Shown here piece by piece: positions 1 to 8,447 of a DNA stretch of 64,000 nucleotides (position 1 is its first letter; each line of letters starts with the position of its first letter). Source of the DNA: Chloroflexota bacterium (GTDB lineage Bacteria; Chloroflexota; Dehalococcoidia; UBA2979); contig CANKAU010000009.1 in assembly GCA_947479915.1 (NCBI GenBank), positions 1 through 64,000 of the forward strand, given 5' to 3'. Made by a program: the position numbers and the translations under genes. A model generated the notes under the pieces. That model searched no databases, was not told where the DNA came from, and saw only the letters and a program-made list of their open reading frames with translations.

Positions 1-668
1 ACATTGAAGACGAGGACGCGCGTGTTGGCGGCGGACGGTCCCATCAGCTCGGCGTGCCCGGTGAGCAGGCGCACGAAGAAGAACGCGAACGTCGTCTTGG
101 TCGCGACGCCGGAGACGCCGGCGATCGACATGTGGCCGCCCTTGGTGCCGTCGAAGAAGTCGAGGTCCACGTACACCGGCTCGCCGTCGCGTCCTCGACC
201 GACCGCGAGCGGGCGGCGCATCTCGTCCGCGTACAGCGCACGATCGCGCTCGACGCCGCGCGCGCGGAACACCTCCTCGCCGGGGTCGGGCGCGATCCAG
301 ACTTCCGGGTCGACGCGTGTGACGGCGATCTGCGCCGTGCGCACCTTCGCCGCAGGCTGCAGTCCGCCGTTCGAGACGCCCCCATCCACTGCGAAGTCGC
401 CCGCGATGCGGTGCACATCGCTCTCGTACGCGGCGCCCTCGTAGGTCGCCTCGCTCTCCACGACGACGCCGTAGGTGTTCAGCGTGCCGAGCCCGGGGAC
501 GTCCGTCCGCACGACCACGAGGTCATCGACCGCGAGGTAGGCGCCGGCGTCGAGGACGGCGCGGAACTCCTGCGAGGTGGTGTGGCCGATGCCGACGACG
601 CGCCCGACGCGCTCGCTGACCTCGTGGCTGCCGTCCAGCGCGCCGGTGCCTTCGTTCGTGGTCGTCAT
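1..668 (-). CDS. HerA-type ATP-binding protein, C-terminus cut by window edge
   Basis: This gene starts at 668 and runs off the left edge, so only about 222 N-terminal residues are visible. The N-terminal part (about 20-75) resembles the HAS-barrel domain of HerA. A P-loop-like segment GVSGVATKT lies at about residues 184-192, with Lys191. It departs from the textbook GxxxxGK[ST], but I recall this form as typical of the bacterial HerA branch. HerA is a hexameric DNA translocase that works with the nuclease NurA in DNA-end processing. Its ATG overlaps the stop of the upstream NurA gene as ATGA (665-668), so the two are translationally coupled. Walker B and the rest of the motor lie outside the window. 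The family call is firm. A repair role is taken from the family. Confidence 0.78.
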   Translation of the reverse strand, partial: MTTTNEGTGALDGSHEVSERVGRVVGIGHTTSQEFRAVLDAGAYLAVDDLVVVRTDVPGLGTLNTYGVVVESEATYEGAAYESDVHRIAGDFAVDGGVSNGGLQPAAKVRTAQIAVTRVDPEVWIAPDPGEEVFRARGVERDRALYADEMRRPLAVGRGRDGEPVYVDLDFFDGTKGGHMSIAGVSGVATKTTFAFFFVRLLTGHAELMGPSAANTRVLVFN

Positions 669-1621
669 GACGCGACTCCTGCCGGCGCACCGTGCATGGC
701 CGTCCGGAGCGCGCGACGCACCAGCGCCTCGTCGCCCAGCCAGCGGCGCAGTTCTTTCTCGAGCGCCGCGATCGGCACCAGGTTCTGCGGTGCGCGCGCG
801 TCCATGTGCAGTGGCATGGCCGCCAGCGGGAGCAGCGCGGCGGTGCGGTCGGCGAGTACGCGCGCGCGCTCGAGGCCGATCGCCTCGGGCGCCTCGACGC
901 GGGCGATGCCCGACCACGAGTGGCCGAATGGGACGTCCATCAGCCGCACGTACCATGAGTAGCGCTGGAACTGCCCTTCGGGGATGAGGAAGAGCGGCGT
1001 GCGCTCCCCCGCGCGCAGCGCGCCGATGATGCGCGTCTCCGGCGCGGGCAGGTACCGGTGGTGGTGGCTCTTGATGTAGCCGACCGCCTCGTGTGGGCCG
1101 AGGTCGGTGAGCCGCCCGTCCGCGACGACGAAGCACTCCTCGGCAACGAGGCGGCGCACGAGCGCCGTCTCCGCCTGCCCGCGGCGCGTGTCGAGACGCG
1201 CCCGCAGCGCGGGCATGTCGCTCGCCTCGGCGGACTCGACGACGTACTCCAGGTTGGGGATCGGCGGCAGGACGGGCGCCATGCCATCGCCGAACACTGC
1301 GACGCGCCCCGTGGTGATGTGGCCGAACGAGGATCGCCCCGCGTCCCGGTCCCAGAGCGTGGCGCCCACCGCGTAGGCGGCGCAGATGCCCGGCAGCGGG
1401 CCGGCGTCCTGGTCGTCGAGCGTGAGTCGGGCTTCCAGGCGCTGAACGCCGTCTACGAAGGCGACACGGCGAACGCCATCGTCGCGGCCGGGGAGTGGTT
1501 CCCACGCGCCACGCACCTCGACCGCAGTGTCGACGACCACTTCGCTGGGGAGCGTGTCCGGGTCGGACTCGAAGGGCGCGCCGTACTCGGGGGACCAGTC
1601 CTCCACGTACAGTCTCGCCAT
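665..1621 (-). CDS. NurA-domain nuclease, partner of HerA
   Basis: A 318-residue protein. The N-terminal segment VAFVDGVQRLEARL matches the NurA motif in which the Asp is a metal ligand of the RNase H-like nuclease core. A second conserved block (GYIKSHHHRYL) lies mid-protein. NurA is a 5'-3' DNA exonuclease that acts with HerA, and the next gene in the same transcript encodes a HerA-type ATPase with a 4-nt overlap. I chose the ATG at 1621 (MARLYVEDW). No Shine-Dalgarno sequence precedes it, but a TAGAAT -10 box ends 8 nt upstream, so the message is probably leaderless. A longer frame to 1666 is open, but it would start upstream of that promoter. Confidence 0.68.
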   Translation of the reverse strand: MARLYVEDWSPEYGAPFESDPDTLPSEVVVDTAVEVRGAWEPLPGRDDGVRRVAFVDGVQRLEARLTLDDQDAGPLPGICAAYAVGATLWDRDAGRSSFGHITTGRVAVFGDGMAPVLPPIPNLEYVVESAEASDMPALRARLDTRRGQAETALVRRLVAEECFVVADGRLTDLGPHEAVGYIKSHHHRYLPAPETRIIGALRAGERTPLFLIPEGQFQRYSWYVRLMDVPFGHSWSGIARVEAPEAIGLERARVLADRTAALLPLAAMPLHMDARAPQNLVPIAALEKELRRWLGDEALVRRALRTAMHGAPAGVAS

Positions 1622-1629
1622 GTGCGGCG

Positions 1630-1635
1630 ATTCTA
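1630..1635 (-). promoter_or_regulatory. -10 box TAGAAT, leaderless promoter of nurA-herA
   Basis: On the minus strand, TAGAAT is followed by 8 nt and then the ATG at 1621. That places the expected transcription start at or next to the start codon, and there is no ribosome-binding site in between. No clear -35 element is visible. Confidence 0.5.
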
Positions 1636-1752
1636 CCCGCTCACGGGCTAGAACGCTCGTTCGCAATCATCGAGATGCCGGGGTTGATCTGGCGGCGCAC
1701 AATCGGTGGCCTGAACATCCGATCTGAGCCCGCGCGACGCAGGAGACCGCCC

Positions 1753-2994
1753 ATGACCTCCGACCGGTCTGCCCCCCAGGCTCCTCCAACGCGGCGCGCG
1801 CGTCCCAGGGTGCCGCTCGCCACTGACCCGATCGCCGCCGCGCGCGCCCTCGCCCCCGTGATCCGCGAGGCAGCCCCCTCGATCGAGCGAGAGCGCCGCG
1901 TGCCCCTCGATCTGATCGACCGCCTGCGCGACGCCGGGCTGTTCCACATGCTCATCCCGACCACGCTCGGCGGGGCGCAGGTCGATCCGATCGTGGCGGC
2001 GCGGGCGGTCGAGGAGATCGCGTTCGCGGATGCCTCGGCGGGCTGGGTGCTGATGCTCGCGATGCAGTCGAACGTCTTCGCCGGGTTCATGGAGGAGCGC
2101 CACGCGCTGGAGGTCTGGGGCAACGGCGGCATCGTCTGTGGCACGGCCCGCCCGATCGGCCGCGCCGTCGCCACTCGACGCTCCGGTTCCTCGCGTACCG
2201 GCGAGTATGAGGATGGCTACCTCGTCTCGGGCCGCTGGCCGTTCGCCAGCGGCAGCAGCCACGCCGACTGGTTCCTCGCCGAGTGCGTCGTCTACGACGG
2301 CGAGGTAGCGAGGAAGGACGCGCAGGGGCAGGACGTCACGCGCATGCTCTTCGTCCCGCGCGAGGACGTCCGCCTGATCGACACCTGGAACACCACGGGC
2401 CTGCGCGGCACCGCCAGCAACGACTTCGAGGTGAAGGACGTCTACGTCCCGCACGGTCGAGGCCTGCAGATCATGGTGTCGCCACCGATGCAGGAGTGGC
2501 CGCTCTACGCGAACGCCCCGATCGCGTTCGTGAACCACGGATCGCACGCCCTGGGCGTCGCGCGCGCGGCGCTGGCGAGCGCGGTCGATCTGATCGCGGC
2601 GAAGCGCGGCTGGGGCGACGCCCCGCTGCGCGAGGTGCCGCGCATGCAGGCGATCGTCGCGGAGGCGACCGCGGAGATCGAGGCCGCCCGCGCGTACCTC
2701 TACGCCGCCGCGGGCGACCTCTGGACGGCCGCTACCACCGAGGGCGTCGAGGTCACAGCACGCGACCGCTCACGTGCCCGCCTCGCGACGAGTCATGCCA
2801 TGACGGCGTCGCTGCGCGCGGTCGATCAGTTGCATCGGGCGCTGGGGACGACCTCGATCGTCGCGGGCAGCACCATGGACCGCTGCTTCCGCGACCTGCA
2901 CACCGCCAGCGCGCACGTCATGATTGGCCCGCTGACGTACGAGGCTGCCGGTCGCGTCGAGCTGGGGATGGACGCAGACTTCCCGCTCTTCTAG
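1753..2994 (+). CDS. Acyl-CoA-dehydrogenase-fold flavin monooxygenase-like protein
   Basis: A 413-residue protein with the acyl-CoA dehydrogenase fold. A helical N-terminal domain (about 25-135) contains LIPTTLGGAQVD. The middle beta domain has GRWPFASGSSHADWF (about 165-180), typical of group D flavin monooxygenases such as the HsaA/DszC type. The helical C-terminal domain has HRALGTTSIVAGSTMDRCFRD. The C-terminus lacks the usual YEGT Glu-base motif of true acyl-CoA dehydrogenases. This supports oxygenation with flavin supplied by a reductase. No reductase gene is adjacent. AGGAGA at 1741-1746 supports the ATG at 1753. The gene diverges from nurA and converges on the LLM gene, with 18 nt between stops. 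The substrate is unknown. Confidence 0.72.
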   Translation: MTSDRSAPQAPPTRRARPRVPLATDPIAAARALAPVIREAAPSIERERRVPLDLIDRLRDAGLFHMLIPTTLGGAQVDPIVAARAVEEIAFADASAGWVLMLAMQSNVFAGFMEERHALEVWGNGGIVCGTARPIGRAVATRRSGSSRTGEYEDGYLVSGRWPFASGSSHADWFLAECVVYDGEVARKDAQGQDVTRMLFVPREDVRLIDTWNTTGLRGTASNDFEVKDVYVPHGRGLQIMVSPPMQEWPLYANAPIAFVNHGSHALGVARAALASAVDLIAAKRGWGDAPLREVPRMQAIVAEATAEIEAARAYLYAAAGDLWTAATTEGVEVTARDRSRARLATSHAMTASLRAVDQLHRALGTTSIVAGSTMDRCFRDLHTASAHVMIGPLTYEAAGRVELGMDADFPLF

Positions 2995-3012
2995 CGCTTC
3001 GCGCTTCGCGGG

Positions 3013-4050
3013 CTACTTCGCGGCCGCGCTGCGCAGGCGTGGGATGACGCGCTCGCCGAACAGGCGCATCGAGTTCCGCACCAGCGGCGTCGGGATGCCG
3101 CCGGTGTTCATCCAGCACAGCGTGTTCGTCACGCCGCTGGCGGCCTGCCACTCTTCGAGGGCACTGGCGACCGTTTCCGGCGAGCCGAAGTAGCACGCGC
3201 CGTGCTCTTGCCACCACTCGAGCGGCTGGATCTCGTTCGGGCCGTCGAACATGCGACGGTTCGCGATGAGCCGGAAGAACCAGAGGAAGCGCTCGCCGGC
3301 CTCGCGCACGGCGGTCTCGTCGTCCTCGGCGACGTGGATGTGCTTTACCACCCACGACTCCGCGAGCGCGGCCTCGACCGCCTCGGCGGTGTGGCCCGCG
3401 GCGAGCGCGTGCTCGCGGTACGCGGCCCACTTGCGGCGGATGTTCTCCGCGCTGCCCGAGGACGAGAGCATCCGCACGAGGTGCTGCGCGGCCCACTCCA
3501 CGCTCGCCGGACTGCCCGCTGCGACGTAGAGCGGGGGGTGCGGCTTCTGTACGACGGCGGGGATCGCCTGCACCGAGGGGATCGAGTAGTACCTGCCGTC
3601 GTGTGAGAACGTCTCGTTCGTCCACGCCTTCAGGATGACCTCGAGCGCCTCGTCGAATCGGTCGCGGTTCTCGGCGAGTGGGACGCCGAACGAGGCGTAC
3701 TCCGCCTCGCTGTACCCGCGCCCGACGCCGTAGTCGAGGCGGCCGTTCGACAGCACGTCGATCATCGCGAAGTCGTTGGCGAGGCGGAGCGGGTGGTGCA
3801 GCGGGAGCACACTGACGCCCGTGCCGATGCGGATACGCGAGGTGCGCGCGGCGATCGCGGCGGCCATCACCTGCGGCGACGCGATCAGTCCGTACCGCGA
3901 CCCGCTGTGCTCGGCGAGCCAGACCGAGTCGAACCCGGCCTCCTCGGCGTAGCAGTTGAGATCGAGCTCGCCGCGGACCAGGTCGGCCTCGTCTGCCGTG
4001 TCGGGGACGGAGAGCAGCGAGAACACGCCGAACTTGCTGTGTGGGGGCAT
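3013..4050 (-). CDS. LLM class flavin-dependent oxidoreductase
   Basis: A 345-residue luciferase-like TIM-barrel oxidoreductase that uses FMNH2 or F420. Family landmarks are FDSVWLAEHSGS (about 40-52), RIRIGTGVSVLPLHHPLRLAND (about 70-90), DVLSNGRLDYGVGRGYS (about 96-112) and a C-terminal FGSPETVASALEEW. These proteins oxidise or desulfonate organic substrates. Here it is last in a minus-strand run behind a MaoC hydratase and an acyl-CoA dehydrogenase, which suggests degradation of an unusual acyl compound. GGAG about 9 nt before the ATG at 4050 (MPPHSKFGVF) supports that start. The frame stays open further upstream without family similarity. A paralogue lies at 49770-50792. Confidence 0.8.
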   Translation of the reverse strand: MPPHSKFGVFSLLSVPDTADEADLVRGELDLNCYAEEAGFDSVWLAEHSGSRYGLIASPQVMAAAIAARTSRIRIGTGVSVLPLHHPLRLANDFAMIDVLSNGRLDYGVGRGYSEAEYASFGVPLAENRDRFDEALEVILKAWTNETFSHDGRYYSIPSVQAIPAVVQKPHPPLYVAAGSPASVEWAAQHLVRMLSSSGSAENIRRKWAAYREHALAAGHTAEAVEAALAESWVVKHIHVAEDDETAVREAGERFLWFFRLIANRRMFDGPNEIQPLEWWQEHGACYFGSPETVASALEEWQAASGVTNTLCWMNTGGIPTPLVRNSMRLFGERVIPRLRSAAAK

Positions 4051-4085
4051 CCGGCTGCTCCGTCCTCGTCGCTGCTGGCTGCGCG

Positions 4086-4586
4086 CTACGCCTTCGGCTC
4101 GGGGAAGATGCCGACGGTCGGTGCGGCGTCGCGCTTCCACACCATGACGGATCGCGTCATCTCGATGACGACGGTGCCGTCCTGCTTGATGCCGCGGTGC
4201 TTGACCTTCACCACGCCCTGTCCGGGCCGCGACTTCGACTCGCGCAGGTCGAGGACCTCGGTGTCGGCGTAGATCGTGTCACCCGCGAAGAGCGGGTTCG
4301 GCATGCGCACCTCGTCCCAGCCGAGGGCGAAGCCGTTCTCGCTGACGTCGGCGACGCACATGCCGGTCACGATCGCCAGCGTGAGCGTGCTGTTGATCAG
4401 GCACTGGCCGAAATCGGTCTTCGTGCCGTAGTCGTTGTTGAAGTGGATCTGGTTCGTGTTGCAGGTCAGCAGCGTGAACCAGATGTTGTCGTTCTCGGTC
4501 ACCGTGCGCCCGTAGCGCACCCGGTACACGTCGCCGACCTTGAAGTCGTCGAAGAAGCGGCCTTCCCAGCCCGTCACCACAGCCAT
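4086..4586 (-). CDS. MaoC-family (R)-hydratase, hotdog fold
   Basis: A 166-residue single-hotdog MaoC protein, expected to hydrate 2-enoyl-CoA or dehydrate 3-hydroxyacyl-CoA. The FDDFKVGDVYRVRYGRTVTE start and the PLFAGDTIYADTEVLDLRESKSRPGQG block (about residues 98-125) are classic for the family. In the active-site loop LTCNTNQIHFN, His48 is present but the usual Asp of the GDxNPxH motif is Asn43. The activity may therefore be altered, or the acid may come from a partner subunit. It lies 40 nt downstream of the acyl-CoA dehydrogenase gene and just upstream of the LLM gene, in one orientation. That fits sequential oxidation and hydration steps. Confidence 0.78.
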   Translation of the reverse strand: MAVVTGWEGRFFDDFKVGDVYRVRYGRTVTENDNIWFTLLTCNTNQIHFNNDYGTKTDFGQCLINSTLTLAIVTGMCVADVSENGFALGWDEVRMPNPLFAGDTIYADTEVLDLRESKSRPGQGVVKVKHRGIKQDGTVVIEMTRSVMVWKRDAAPTVGIFPEPKA

Positions 4587-4626
4587 CGTCGTGTCCCTTC
4601 CTGCCTCGTGTCCTCGGTCGCTCGTG

Positions 4627-5784
4627 TTAGTAGGAGCGCGGCATGCCGAGGACGCGCTGGCCGATGAAGGCGAGCACGAGGTTGTTGTTCACCGGGGCGA
4701 TCGACCACAGCCGCGTCTCGCGGAACTTCCGCTCCACGTCCGTCTCCGTGTCGAAGCCCGCGCCGCCGTAGGTGTTGAGACAGGCGTTGGCCGCCTCCCA
4801 CGAGGCATCGGCCGCGAGGAGCTTGCTCATGTTCGCCTCCGCGCCGCACGGCTGCTCCGCGTCGAACAGGTCCGCCGCGCGGTCGCGCACCATGCGCGCG
4901 GCCTCGAGGTGCGAGTACGCGAGGGCGATCGGGAACTGCACGCCCTGGTTCGCGCCGATCGGGCGGCCGAAGACTTCGCGCGTGCTGGCGTAGGACGACG
5001 CCTTGTCGATGAACCAGTAGCCGTCGCCCAGTGCCTCGGAGGCCACGAGGATTCGCTCGGCGTTCCACGAGTCGATGATGTAGCGGAAGCCCATCCCCTC
5101 CTCGCCGATGAGGTTCGCGGCGGGGATGTCCACGTTGTCGAAGAACAGCGCCGTGGAGTGGTGGTTGAACATGAGCTTCAGCGGCCGCACGTCCAGCCCC
5201 TTCAGGTCACGCAGGTCAACGACGAAGCAGGAGAGGCCCTTCGTCTTGTCCTCAAGCTCGTCGTAGGGGGTGGTGCGTGCGAGCAGGATCATCAGGTCGG
5301 AGTGCTGCACGCGGGAGATGAACATCTTCTGGCCGTTGACGATGTAGTTGTCGCCGTTGCGCACGGCAGTGGTGCGGAGCTTCGTGGTCTCCGAGCCGGC
5401 ATCCGGCTCGGTCACGCCGAAGGCCTGCAGGCGGAGGTCGCCGCTCGCGACCTGCGGCAGGTAGCGCCGCTTCAGCTCGTCCGAGCCGTGTCGCAGCAGC
5501 ACGCCCATCGTGTACATCTGCGCGTGGCACGCGGCCGCGTTGCCGCCGCTCTTGCAGATCTCCTCGAGGATCGCGCCGCCCTCGACCAGCCCAAGGCCGG
5601 CGCCGCCGTACTCCTCCGGGATCAGGACGGACAGCATGCCGAGGCGGGTCAGCTCGTTGACGAACTCGGTGGGGTAGCCGCGCACCTCGTCCAGGTCGCG
5701 CCAGTACTTCCCGGGGAAGTTCTTGCAGATGTCCCGGACGTTCTGCCGGATCGACTCGACGTGTTCCTTCTCACCGGTGGTCAT
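4627..5784 (-). CDS. Acyl-CoA dehydrogenase
   Basis: A 385-residue FAD enzyme that should introduce the alpha-beta double bond into an acyl-CoA. Domains are N-terminal (about 5-118), middle beta with FGVTEPDAGSETTKLRTTA (122-140), and C-terminal (about 230-385) with TREVFGRPIGANQGVQF. The usual catalytic Glu of the YEGT motif is missing: residues 362-367 read IAPVNN. A Glu is present in helix G (Glu243 in NAERI), the position used by isovaleryl- and long-chain acyl-CoA dehydrogenases, so activity of that type is plausible. AGGAG 9-10 nt before the ATG at 5784 fixes the start. It probably shares a transcript with the MaoC and LLM genes downstream. Substrate unknown. Confidence 0.82.
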   Translation of the reverse strand: MTTGEKEHVESIRQNVRDICKNFPGKYWRDLDEVRGYPTEFVNELTRLGMLSVLIPEEYGGAGLGLVEGGAILEEICKSGGNAAACHAQMYTMGVLLRHGSDELKRRYLPQVASGDLRLQAFGVTEPDAGSETTKLRTTAVRNGDNYIVNGQKMFISRVQHSDLMILLARTTPYDELEDKTKGLSCFVVDLRDLKGLDVRPLKLMFNHHSTALFFDNVDIPAANLIGEEGMGFRYIIDSWNAERILVASEALGDGYWFIDKASSYASTREVFGRPIGANQGVQFPIALAYSHLEAARMVRDRAADLFDAEQPCGAEANMSKLLAADASWEAANACLNTYGGAGFDTETDVERKFRETRLWSIAPVNNNLVLAFIGQRVLGMPRSY

Positions 5785-5875
5785 CGATCGCTCCTGGTCC
5801 GGCGCGGGCGCGGCCCGCGCGGTGCGTGCGTGCTGTCCCCGCATTGTCCCCGCCGCGCCGCCCCCGCGCCAACAG

Positions 5876-5901
5876 GAAGGGCGGCCACGCGGCCGCCCTT
5901 C
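5876..5901 (-). terminator. Hairpin after the CaiB pair
   Basis: A perfect 11-bp GC-rich stem (5876-5886 with 5891-5901) and an ACGC loop, 22 nt beyond the stop of the 5924 gene. No T-tract follows on the minus strand. Confidence 0.6.
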
Positions 5902-5923
5902 GCTCGATGTCTCGCCCGTGCGG

Positions 5924-7141
5924 CTAGCGGGCGGCGCCCGCCGCCTTGAGCTTGGCGATGTCGCCGGCGCTGAACCCGGCCTGCGTCAGGACCTCGTCCG
6001 TGTGCTCGCCCAGGCCCGGCGCAGCGGAGCGGGGGCCCGCCGGAGTCTGCTTGAAGAGCCACGGCGCGCCCAGCGCGCGGTAGGAGCCCAGCGTGGCGTC
6101 CGGCAGCTCCTGGAGCATCTGGATCTCCTGCACCTGCGGGTCGGCGAAGAGGGTCTCGTAGTTGTTCACCGGGAAGGCGTTCGCGCCCGCCTCGTCGAAC
6201 AGCGCGATGACCTCCTGCGTGGTGAACTTCCGCAGCGCCTCGTTCCAGGTCGGCTTCACCTCGTACCCGTAGCGGCTGGAGCCGCCGATGACCCCGGCGC
6301 CGTTCCCGGCCCATCGAGGATCCTCGTAGACCTTCGGGTCGATGCCGATCTTGTCGGTGAGGGCGCGCAGGCTCTCCGGGGAGAGCGTGCCCTGGCCGGC
6401 GGTCAGGAAGACGTAGCCGTCCTTCGTCTCGTAGCCGTGGTCGGCGGGCTTGATGTACGTGTCCTGGTGGAAGCCCCACCAGTCGTCCACGCCCTCGCTG
6501 TGCGAGGCCCACATCATGCCGCGGAGGTGCATCAGGGTGCCCAGCATGTTCACCGTGACGAGCTGGCCCTCGCCCGTGCGCTCGCGCATGAAGAGCGCCG
6601 CGACGATGCCCTGCACGGCCTGACCGCCGGTGTTGAGGTTGCCGACGTCCGTGCCCAGGCGCACGGGAGGCTCGCCCATGGTGCCCAGCGATTCGGTGTA
6701 CTCGGCCATCGCCTGGATCACGATCTCCGCGCCCGGCTGGTTCGCCATCGGGCCGAACTCGCCGAACGGCGTGATGTTGCACTGCACGACGCGCGTGCTG
6801 ATCGCCTCGACGCTCGGGTAGTCGAGGTGCAGATCCGCGGCGCGAGCAGGGGAGAGATCCGTCAGCAGCACGTCCGCGGTGGCGATCAGGCGGCGCAGCG
6901 CATCCATGCCCTCCGGCCGCTCGATGTCGAGCGCCACGCTGCGCTTGTTGCGGTTCAGCTCCACGAACGGCGCGGCATCGCCGCCACGGTACGCGGGGCC
7001 GTAGCCACGGGCCGTGTCGCCCGAGGGCGGCTCGACCTTGATCACCTCGGCGCCCGCGTCGCTCAGGAGCATGGAGCAGTACGGGCCGGCGAGGCCCTGC
7101 GTGATGTCGACGACCACGATGCCTGCGAGTGCGCCGGCCAT
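5924..7141 (-). CDS. CaiB/BaiF CoA-transferase family protein, catalytic Asp replaced (pair subunit 2)
   Basis: A 405-residue class III CoA-transferase homologue. The N-terminal Rossmann part is VVDITQGLAGPYCSMLLSDAGAEVIKVEPP (10-39), and the family block ending in MRERTGEGQ follows at about 175-190. Aligned by that block, the Asp that carries the acyl group in formyl-CoA transferase (Asp169) is Asn168 here (in TDVGNLNTGG). It may be a non-catalytic partner. Its ATG overlaps the TAA of the upstream CaiB gene by one base (TAATG at 7141), so the two are coupled. It is closely similar to the second half of the fused protein at 24455-26863, sharing LNRNKR, ANQPA/G, GEPP and DHGYxTxDG blocks. A heteromer with the upstream product is the best reading. 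Confidence 0.83.
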   Translation of the reverse strand: MAGALAGIVVVDITQGLAGPYCSMLLSDAGAEVIKVEPPSGDTARGYGPAYRGGDAAPFVELNRNKRSVALDIERPEGMDALRRLIATADVLLTDLSPARAADLHLDYPSVEAISTRVVQCNITPFGEFGPMANQPGAEIVIQAMAEYTESLGTMGEPPVRLGTDVGNLNTGGQAVQGIVAALFMRERTGEGQLVTVNMLGTLMHLRGMMWASHSEGVDDWWGFHQDTYIKPADHGYETKDGYVFLTAGQGTLSPESLRALTDKIGIDPKVYEDPRWAGNGAGVIGGSSRYGYEVKPTWNEALRKFTTQEVIALFDEAGANAFPVNNYETLFADPQVQEIQMLQELPDATLGSYRALGAPWLFKQTPAGPRSAAPGLGEHTDEVLTQAGFSAGDIAKLKAAGAAR

Positions 7142-8322
7142 TAGTTGGAACCCACCTTCGCGGCGGCCGGGGCGGCCTCCATCTTCGCGATCTCGGCGCG
7201 AACCTCGTCGGTGTGCGCGCCGACGGCCGGGGCCGGGCGATAGGTGATCGGGTCACACTTCGAGAACTGCCACGGCACGCCTTCGTGGTACAGGTGGCCC
7301 CACTCCGGGGTGTCCTCGTGCTGCATCAGCCCGTTCTCCAGCACCTGCGGATGGAAGCGCAGTTCGTTCCACGACAGGAAACGGCCCTGCGGCACGCCGG
7401 CCTCGGTCAGCTTCATCTCCCACCAGCGCACCGGCTTCGTGGCGAAATGCGCCTGGAGGATCGGGACGAGTGCCTCGCGGTGCTCGATGCGGAGGCGGTT
7501 CGTCGCGAAGCGCGCGTCCTGCGCGAGCTCGGCGCGACCGATCGCCTCGCAGAACGGCGCCCACTGGCTGTCGTCCGTCACGCCCACGGCGAGCCAGCGG
7601 CGGTCCTGGCACTCGAACGCCTGCTGCGGCACGGTGGAGGTGGTCGCGCTGCCCATGCGCTTCGGCTGCTCACCGGTCGCGAGGTACTCGGCGATGCGGC
7701 TGCTCTGCAGCGACATGGCCGCCGCGAGCATGGCCACCTCGATCTTCTGGCCGCCACCGCCGCGTGCGCGGTGGAAGAGCGCCATCAGCACCGCCTGCAC
7801 GATGTACTGGCTGGTGTTGTAGTCGAGGTGCGCGAAGTGGCGGAAGAACTCCGGGCCGCCCTCCTCGGTGCCGGTGATCATGTCCCATCCGGAGAACGCC
7901 TGGAGCTGCGGGTCAGCGCCAGGGCGAGGCACCATGTGTCCGGTCTGCCCGTAGCCGGAAGCGGAGAGGTAGACGAGGTCGGGGTTCACCTTCGACAGGG
8001 ACTCGTAGTCCAGTCCCAGGCGTTCCATGACGCCGGGGCGCATGTTCTCCACGAACACGTCGCAGGACTGGATGAGCGAGTACGCCGCCTGGCGGTCCTT
8101 CTGCTCCTTCAGGTCGAGGACGATGCAGCGCTTGTTGGCGTTCGCCGTGACGTAGAGGATCGAGGTGCCGTCGAACATCGGCGGGATGGCCATCGGTGAG
8201 CGGCCGGGTGCCTCCACGTGGATGACGTCCGCACCGAGCTCGCCGAGGAGCTTGGCCGACCACGGGCCGACGCCGGCCAGGGTGATGTCGAAGACGCGGA
8301 TTCCGTCGAGTGGCTTCGCCAT
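7141..8322 (-). CDS. CaiB/BaiF CoA-transferase family protein (pair subunit 1, catalytic Asp kept)
   Basis: A 393-residue class III CoA-transferase. It should move CoA between a thioester and a free acid through an aspartyl-CoA anhydride. The N-terminus GIRVFDITLAGVGPWSAKLLGELGADVIHVEAPG and the downstream ENMRPGVMERLGLDY block are standard. Asp167 (HLDYNT) occupies the catalytic position. It resembles the first half of the fused gene at 24455-26863 along its whole length, including RIAEYLATG and CEAIGRAEL/CAAIGRADL. I chose the ATG at 8322 (MAKPLDG), with GAAGGA 8 nt upstream. The ATG two codons earlier at 8328 sits too close to that site. A perfect TATAAT box lies at 8363-8368. The donor and acceptor acids are unknown. 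Confidence 0.85.
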   Translation of the reverse strand: MAKPLDGIRVFDITLAGVGPWSAKLLGELGADVIHVEAPGRSPMAIPPMFDGTSILYVTANANKRCIVLDLKEQKDRQAAYSLIQSCDVFVENMRPGVMERLGLDYESLSKVNPDLVYLSASGYGQTGHMVPRPGADPQLQAFSGWDMITGTEEGGPEFFRHFAHLDYNTSQYIVQAVLMALFHRARGGGGQKIEVAMLAAAMSLQSSRIAEYLATGEQPKRMGSATTSTVPQQAFECQDRRWLAVGVTDDSQWAPFCEAIGRAELAQDARFATNRLRIEHREALVPILQAHFATKPVRWWEMKLTEAGVPQGRFLSWNELRFHPQVLENGLMQHEDTPEWGHLYHEGVPWQFSKCDPITYRPAPAVGAHTDEVRAEIAKMEAAPAAAKVGSN

Positions 8323-8362
8323 GTGCATGTCCTTCTCCGCGCGCGGGCGGGCTTCCGTCGCG

Positions 8363-8368
8363 ATTATA
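8363..8368 (-). promoter_or_regulatory. -10 box TATAAT for the CaiB pair
   Basis: A consensus TATAAT on the minus strand inside GC-rich DNA, about 41 nt before the ATG at 8322. This leaves a leader of roughly 30-35 nt that contains the ribosome-binding site. Confidence 0.6.
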
Positions 8369-8447
8369 TGCGCGCGTCGAGGCGCGTCCCCACACCGTCG
8401 CCCTGACCTTGCGCGGCGGCGCGAGAGGTTGCGTGGGCGGGGCGAGG

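Noticed and set aside
1-1621. HerA as part of an anti-phage system (for example SIR2-HerA or DUF4297-HerA)
   Set aside because: The partner gene is NurA and no SIR2, DUF4297 or other effector is present. DNA repair is the simpler reading.
4627-5784. Acyl-CoA dehydrogenase thought to be inactive because the YEGT Glu is missing
   Set aside because: A Glu in helix G (Glu243, NAERI) lies where isovaleryl- and long-chain enzymes carry their base, so loss of activity is not supported.
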